DNA of 64,000 bases from Tenuifilaceae bacterium CYCD (GTDB lineage: Bacteria; Bacteroidota; Bacteroidia; Bacteroidales; Tenuifilaceae), in assembly GCA_036322835.1 (NCBI GenBank), contig AP027304.1, positions 124,001 to 188,000 on the forward strand, read 5' to 3'. The notes under the pieces are model-generated. The model saw only the letters and a list, made by a program, of their open reading frames with translations, ran no database searches and had not been told where the DNA came from. This document shows positions 62,443 to 64,000 of this stretch, in pieces. The translations under genes were made by a program, and so were the position numbers. The number at the start of each line of letters is the position of its first letter. Positions within the stretch are counted from its first letter, which is position 1.

Positions 62443-63219
62443 TTATTGCTTGCTTAATTTTTGAATGCTCAAAGATAATTCATTGTAAACTTTGTGCAAT
62501 TGCTCATCGAAGTTCTTGAGCAGGTTGGAATGCATTTCGATAGTGTTAAAATCACCACGAACGGCTGGTCCTGTTTGAACATCCTTAGGATTTGCGGTAA
62601 ACGCCTTTCTTACCGTTTCGTCAACCAATGGCTGTAAAATTTTAAAATCTATTCCATTTTCAGAAGTTAAACGGTACGTTAACGCTAAAATATGATTGGT
62701 AAAGTTATTGGCAAAAACTCCGCTTAGATGCAGCAACATCCTTTTTTCTGAAGTTAGTTCATTCACAGAAAAGCCAATCTCCCGTCCAACATCAAATAAA
62801 AAACTAAGAACATCTACAGAACTGGCTTCTACAAAGATTGGAACACCTTTTAAATCGACCAACTGGCTTTTAGAAAATGTTTGAAAAGGGTAAAAGACCC
62901 CTATTTCTTTGGACTTTACATTTGCCAAAACCGATAAAGGAGTACTCCCACTTGTATGCACAACAATGCCATCAACGTTTCTCAAATTATCGGCAATTTT
63001 TGATATTGAGTTATCGGAAACTGCAATTATATAAAGATCTGCACACTCATCAATATCGGCTAAACTATTTATTGGAATCGCATTATATTTACACGATAAA
63101 ACCTCTGCATTTCTCAGCAATCGTGAGTAAACCTGAACAATATTCCAACCTGCATTTGCAAAAGCAAATGCTAAAGAGGTTGAAACATTTCCAGCACCTA
63201 TTAATACAACTTTCTTCAC
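62443..63219 (-). CDS. Rossmann-like DUF2520 oxidoreductase-like protein
   Basis: 258 residues. The N-terminal NAD(P)-binding motif is VVLIGAGNVSTSLAFAFANAGW, followed by ISKIADNLRNVDGIVVHTSGS. The C-terminal helical DUF2520 domain has LSGVFANNFTNHIL. The architecture resembles ProC/6-phosphogluconate dehydrogenase-like proteins, but the substrate is unknown. It is the first gene of the operon running to 58162. Confidence 0.88.
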   Translation of the reverse strand: MKKVVLIGAGNVSTSLAFAFANAGWNIVQVYSRLLRNAEVLSCKYNAIPINSLADIDECADLYIIAVSDNSISKIADNLRNVDGIVVHTSGSTPLSVLANVKSKEIGVFYPFQTFSKSQLVDLKGVPIFVEASSVDVLSFLFDVGREIGFSVNELTSEKRMLLHLSGVFANNFTNHILALTYRLTSENGIDFKILQPLVDETVRKAFTANPKDVQTGPAVRGDFNTIEMHSNLLKNFDEQLHKVYNELSLSIQKLSKQ

Positions 63220-63304
63220 AAAATAAGGACTCTATGTATTATTCACAAGACGTCAGATAATTTCTGCCTGTTTGATTGCATAAAGTTAGTGCATTTAATT
63301 CTAA

Positions 63305-63344
63305 CTAAAAAAGACATCCGGAACTACTTGTAAAGTTCCGGATG
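63305..63344 (-). terminator. Terminator of the gene at 63380
   Basis: CATCCGGAACT/AGTTCCGGATG stem with an 8-base loop, and a T run on the minus strand, 36 bases after the stop. Confidence 0.85.
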
Positions 63345-63379
63345 CCAACCCTCTAACCTATGTAAACCTAAACCAAAAC

Positions 63380-63907
63380 CTAATTTCTTGAAGTATGTGA
63401 ATTTATAAGAATAGAGCATATCTCATACTTTTCCTCCAGCACAAATTGCTCTATTAAATTTTCGGGCATATTAACATTATTAAACTTAATATGTCGAAAG
63501 TCAAAAACCATACCATTACTATTAGCAAAATCGCATCTTAAGGGATCTAATATTTCTGAATAATGAGCATTATTTCCATTGATAGATTCGCTATTCTTTG
63601 ATAAAATATAATTTTCTGTTGCTTCGTCAATCCAAAAACCACTTGTTTCCTCAATTTTGAGCAAAGTTGCTCGGTTTATGTTTCGAAGTAAAGATCTTAA
63701 TCGCAATTGAAGAATTAAAAACTCCTTATTTTCAACTTGTAACCGCTTATTAATCTCAATAAGTTCAAATAATCTTGTAGAAAAGTCACCAGACATAGAT
63801 TCTGAACTCAAAGAATAAATCTCATTCTGATTACTAGCAATAACCTGACAATTATGAGCAATCCGTTCGCCCAACTCAAGAACTAATGTATTAAACAACT
63901 CGCTCAT
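63380..63907 (-). CDS. Unrecognised helical cytoplasmic protein
   Basis: 175 residues without a signal peptide or membrane segment. The first 90 residues are predicted coiled-coil-like (RLFELIEINKRLQVENKEFL, LQLRLRSLLRNINRATLL). The second half is mixed with an FDFRHIKFNNVN segment. I recognise no family. It is monocistronic, with its own terminator; the region to the window end shows no further gene. Confidence 0.55.
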   Translation of the reverse strand: MSELFNTLVLELGERIAHNCQVIASNQNEIYSLSSESMSGDFSTRLFELIEINKRLQVENKEFLILQLRLRSLLRNINRATLLKIEETSGFWIDEATENYILSKNSESINGNNAHYSEILDPLRCDFANSNGMVFDFRHIKFNNVNMPENLIEQFVLEEKYEICSILINSHTSRN

Positions 63908-64000
63908 TAATAGTCCATTTACTTATAATAAATTTACAAAATAACACTGCAAATGTCAATTTTGTTTTACAACTTTTGACCAAACAATAGTTAAATTTGA

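Overview
The window looks like the chromosome of an anaerobic Bacteroidota bacterium (Bacteroidales-like). The evidence is Bacteroidota-type promoters (TTTG about 19-21 bases before TAnnTTTG) at several genes, C-terminal type IX secretion sorting domains on two large surface proteins, BACON domains, an S46 dipeptidyl-peptidase, the phylum-typical short SerA with its SerC and DUF1015 neighbours, and two NAD-linked [FeFe]-hydrogenases. No tRNA, rRNA, CRISPR array or prophage was seen.

Bases 1-15000 hold scattered housekeeping and surface genes: a YggS PLP protein, a TraB/GumN-like protein, a DEAD-box helicase, two caspase-like (C14) proteins (one with a lectin-like N-terminus, one an ankyrin lipoprotein), an MFS exporter, a T9SS-exported beta-propeller protein, a HAD phosphatase and a CAP protein. 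Bases 14900-19200 are the serC-serA-DUF1015 operon. Both of its junctions carry a different four-helix-bundle (23S rRNA intervening-sequence-type) gene enclosed by complementary arms. Then comes a ComB-like phosphatase.

Bases 20200-36800: a minus-strand operon encodes a DUF4384 protein, a TPR/caspase protein, a repeat lipoprotein, a SUMF1-like protein and a 1030-residue BACON/T9SS protein. A 999-bp IS1595-family element splits it. Upstream lies a LytTR response regulator with its TPR sensor kinase, and 21-bp-period direct repeats (candidate LytTR sites) stand before the caspase operon and before a small zinc-ribbon gene. gcvT follows. Bases 37000-45700 are a signalling region: HPt, STAS, a zinc-ribbon protein, a NarL-type regulator, its sensor kinase (cut by a second, apparently identical IS copy), a receiver-only regulator, a chemoreceptor and a degenerate receiver. 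The last and the intact receiver share an upstream control region.

Bases 45700-57900 are two [FeFe]-hydrogenase loci. The first (HydC, HydA, HydB, a [2Fe-2S] protein) is preceded by a regulatory module with two HATPase proteins, two DRTGG proteins, a PHP protein and a sensory-hydrogenase-like protein. The second is a compact HydABC set. Rex-type operators occur upstream of these operons, one a perfect TTGTTAAnnnnTTAACAA overlapping a promoter, so hydrogen metabolism is probably set by the NADH/NAD+ ratio. The last 6 kb is an operon of DUF2520, KdsC-like, UbiA-like, Maf and DPP11-like S46 peptidase genes, plus one unrecognised gene.
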